From Kiritimatiellia bacterium (GTDB lineage Bacteria > Verrucomicrobiota > Kiritimatiellia > UBA8416 > JABMPJ01), in NCBI GenBank assembly GCA_029939545.1, contig JAOZSS010000139.1, positions 1 through 6,457 on the forward strand: a DNA stretch of 6,457 bases. Direction: 5' to 3'. Each line of letters starts with the position of its first letter. Position 1 is the stretch's first letter. Below, piece by piece: positions 4,855 through 6,457 of this stretch. The notes under the pieces were generated by a model that was not told where the DNA came from, searched no databases, and saw only the letters and a program-made list of their open reading frames with translations. The translations under genes and the position numbers were made by a program.

Positions 4855-6080
4855 GCGACAGCTCCCCACGGACGAAAGGCGACGCTATCACCGGCGCGCA
4901 GCTCGCGTGCGCCTACCGGTGCAACGATGGCACCGCCTGCCTGTGCCGCGGCGACCAGGTCCGACGAGCCGGCGCACCGCACGGCTTCGGCTGCGGTTAC
5001 GCCGTTCTGCTCGACCAGGCGCGCCATAACGTACTGCTGACGCTTTCCCGTGAGCGAGAGGTCGGCGGCGAGTGGAAGCCGCAGCACGGGCCGGCAGTTG
5101 TTGGCTGGACAGCCTGCCAGGCGTCGCAGGGTCGGCAGTGCAAACTCCTGGAGGCCGGTCATAACGCTGAGTGGGTTGCCCGGCAGCCCGAAGACACATT
5201 TCCCATCAGGGAAGGTGGCGAATAGTTGTGGTTTGCCCGGCTTGATGCAAACGCCGTGATAGCAAATCTCACCGCCGGCTTGCCCAATCACTTCTGGTAC
5301 CAGATCATACTTTCCAACCGATACGCCACCGGACACAAGCACAACATCGCTCTCGGCCAACGCCGCTTTGAGCGCTGCCAGCAACGTGTCCAGCTCGTCG
5401 GGGACGGTGCCGCGCCTGACGCAGGGAAAGGCGCTTTGTGCGAGCGCCGCTTCCAGCATGGGTCCATTTGAGTCGCGGATCTCGTGTCGATCAACGGCAT
5501 CCGAAGCCGACTTCAGCTCCGTCCCGGTGGCCATGATGGCGACCGAAGGGCGGTCGTGGACGTCAGGGCGGTCGCAGCCGACCGTTGCGCAGATGCCGGC
5601 ATGCGCGGCATTGAGGCGGGTACCGGCCGACACAAGGATATCCCCCTCGCGCGCGTTCTCTCCTCGCCGGAAGATGTGGCGTCCCGCTTCCACCGGCTTC
5701 AGGAACTCTACGCGCTCGCCCGAAGCACCGGGTCCTTCAGTTTGGGTGTCTTCCTGCATGACGACTGTGTCGGCATCGGGGGGGACGGCCGCCCCGGTGA
5801 AGATTCGCACACACTCCCCTGCCGAGATCGCCGGCTGGGAGGGCGATCCCGCGGCGACTTCGCCTGCGAGTGTCAGGGAGGTGGGGACGGAGGAAAGGTC
5901 ATTCGCGCGCACAGCGTAACCATCCATCGCTGCGCGATTGCACGCAGGGATATCGCGGTCGGCCTGCACCGGTGCGGCCAGGTAGTGATATAGCGCCGTG
6001 AGAAAGGGACGTGGCCTGGAGGACCCGGGGCGCACGTGCTCAAGAATACATTGCCACGCTTGTTCAGCGTCGATCATCAT
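4851..6080 (-). CDS. moeA: Molybdopterin molybdenumtransferase MoeA
   Basis: MoeA inserts molybdate into adenylylated molybdopterin to give active Moco. The 409-residue length and three-domain layout are complete. MoeA_N covers about 1-175, with CNRAAMDGYAVRAND (47-61), GECVRIFTGAAVP and DADTVVMQED. The MPT-binding domain covers about 176-315, with MATGTEL (183-189), VLVSGGVSVGKYDLVPE (247-263) and FGLPGNPLSVMTGLQEF (297-313). MoeA_C covers about 330-405. The TGTEL variant keeps the glutamate of the E. coli TGDEL site. Two adjacent ATG codons (6080 and 6077) could start it; AAGAGA lies five bases before the first. It is the first gene of the operon, preceded by a 324-base leader with hairpins, and its stop overlaps the moaA start. 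Confidence 0.96.
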   Translation of the reverse strand: MMIDAEQAWQCILEHVRPGSSRPRPFLTALYHYLAAPVQADRDIPACNRAAMDGYAVRANDLSSVPTSLTLAGEVAAGSPSQPAISAGECVRIFTGAAVPPDADTVVMQEDTQTEGPGASGERVEFLKPVEAGRHIFRRGENAREGDILVSAGTRLNAAHAGICATVGCDRPDVHDRPSVAIMATGTELKSASDAVDRHEIRDSNGPMLEAALAQSAFPCVRRGTVPDELDTLLAALKAALAESDVVLVSGGVSVGKYDLVPEVIGQAGGEICYHGVCIKPGKPQLFATFPDGKCVFGLPGNPLSVMTGLQEFALPTLRRLAGCPANNCRPVLRLPLAADLSLTGKRQQYVMARLVEQNGVTAAEAVRCAGSSDLVAAAQAGGAIVAPVGARELRAGDSVAFRPWGAVA

Positions 6081-6101
6081 CGTCTCTTTTCCAATGTGAA
6101 A

Positions 6102-6128
6102 TCATCGGTGCACGACTGTGCACGATGA
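6102..6128 (-). promoter_or_regulatory. Hairpin/dyad in the moeA 5' leader
   Basis: TCATCG pairs with CGATGA and TGCAC with GTGCA, giving 11 base pairs interrupted by one bulged base around a 4-base loop. It ends 21 bases before the moeA start and just upstream of the Shine-Dalgarno region. It could be an RNA hairpin controlling operon translation or a DNA operator for a dimeric regulator. It is followed by no U-run, so it is not a terminator. It does not resemble the ModE site as I know it. Confidence 0.5.
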
Positions 6129-6288
6129 CCACGGGAGGCGCGGTCGTTTCCTGTCGCACCCTGTCGGCCCGCGCATCATGGAGCATGCTGCTCGTTAGAC
6201 GCGGGGGCTCGGAGGCCCACTGTTAACTGTCTCTGTTATCCATCTTCCTGCATGGCGAAGCGGTTGTATCGCCGTTAGACTACGGAGA

Positions 6289-6313
6289 GGCACGCTACCA
6301 TAAGTAGCGTGCC
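6289..6313. promoter_or_regulatory. Perfect 10-bp hairpin with 5-base loop in the leader
   Basis: GGCACGCTAC (6289-6298) and GTAGCGTGCC (6304-6313) are perfect complements around CATAA, with one further G-C pair outside a mismatch. No T-run follows on either strand. It could be the terminator-like end of a gene beyond the window, part of the operon leader, or a protein-binding dyad. Confidence 0.5.
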
Positions 6314-6401
6314 CCGTCCAGCATGCCTGGAACTTGGCCCTGACACCTGCCACAGCATGAAACGGTGAATGACGTCTGGTTTGTCTGGGTCCACATACTC
6401 A

Positions 6402-6457
6402 AATGGGTGTAACCGGTCTTCCGCTCTCACTCATGCGACTAAGCGCCCCCCATTTTC
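6402..6457 (-). repeat. Right terminal copy (D) of the dispersed repeat
   Basis: On the minus strand this copy matches base 1-53 perfectly over 6405-6457 and shares a further ATT (6402-6404) with inner arm C. Its ATG (6432-6434) opens MSESGRPVTPI and stops at once (TGA), so it encodes nothing here. Inner edges of copies A and D have the same orientation relative to the window, forming an inverted pair around all the genes. Confidence 0.9.

Larger units (their letters stand above)
6081..6404 (-). other. Gene-free leader region upstream of moeA
   Basis: No convincing coding region is seen on either strand in these 324 bases. The region holds two strong hairpins (6102-6128 and 6289-6313), a short GGGC/GCCC stem around 6206-6219, and two direct copies of CGTTAGAC 80 bases apart (6193-6200 and 6273-6280). 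No promoter with both boxes could be assigned with confidence. As the DNA in front of a Moco operon it is the natural place for Mo- or Moco-dependent control. I cannot match it to the known Moco riboswitch from memory. Confidence 0.6.

Noticed and set aside
4855..4869. Earlier GTG start for moaA at 4869
   Set aside because: The ATG at 4854 has GGGAG at ideal spacing and the ATGA overlap with moeA; the GTG start would place that Shine-Dalgarno inside the coding region.
6081..6404. Assigning a Moco riboswitch to the moeA leader
   Set aside because: Context fits, but I could not match the known consensus or its core stems by eye; left as a test, not a call.
1..6457. Composite transposon carrying Moco genes
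   Set aside because: No transposase, integrase or resolvase frame is visible on either strand, and gene content looks like ordinary chromosome.

Overview
The window looks like bacterial chromosomal DNA with fairly high G+C (about 60% by eye). Genes are closely packed, most of the operon genes have Shine-Dalgarno sequences, and there is a bacterial tRNA-Arg(ACG) with an encoded CCA. The lineage cannot be fixed from this sequence. A molybdenum cofactor (Moco) operon with a MOSC-Mog fusion and a MOT1-type transporter fits an anaerobic or facultatively anaerobic organism that uses molybdo- or tungsto-enzymes, but that is an inference. All recognised genes lie on the minus strand, so transcription runs from the right end to the left.

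Right to left: 6081-6404 is a leader with no gene. It holds two clear hairpins, one of them just upstream of the first gene. An uninterrupted, translationally coupled Moco operon follows: moeA (molybdenum insertase), moaA (radical-SAM GTP 3',8-cyclase), a half-size MOT1-like molybdate/sulfate transporter, moaC (cyclic pyranopterin monophosphate synthase) and a MOSC-Mog fusion (MPT adenylylation plus a sulfur-carrier/binding domain). The genes overlap by 1 to 8 bases or are separated by 9. moaD, moaE and an ABC molybdate importer are absent and must lie elsewhere if present. Together these genes cover molybdate uptake, the first two steps from GTP to cPMP, MPT adenylylation and Mo insertion.

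Beyond the operon are a membrane-anchored thioredoxin-fold protein with a CASC active site, a tRNA-Arg gene with a good promoter, and a ten-helix AEC-family (auxin efflux carrier-like) transporter.

The most unusual part is a repeat family. A core of about 39-42 bp occurs in full or in part four times, always in or next to intergenic DNA: at both window ends (a perfect 53-bp terminal inverted repeat) and as an inverted pair at 1752-1775 and 1907-1930. The inner pair encloses 131 bp between the Moco operon and the thioredoxin gene. The thioredoxin gene as it stands has no credible start codon. If the 131-bp segment were flipped between its 24-bp inverted repeats, an ATG now pointing the other way would join the thioredoxin frame exactly and give a normal membrane-anchored start (MSESGRPVTPIVILALAG...). 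This suggests an invertible on/off DNA switch or a past inversion. The window ends lying exactly in this repeat may simply be contig ends caused by a genome-wide repeat.
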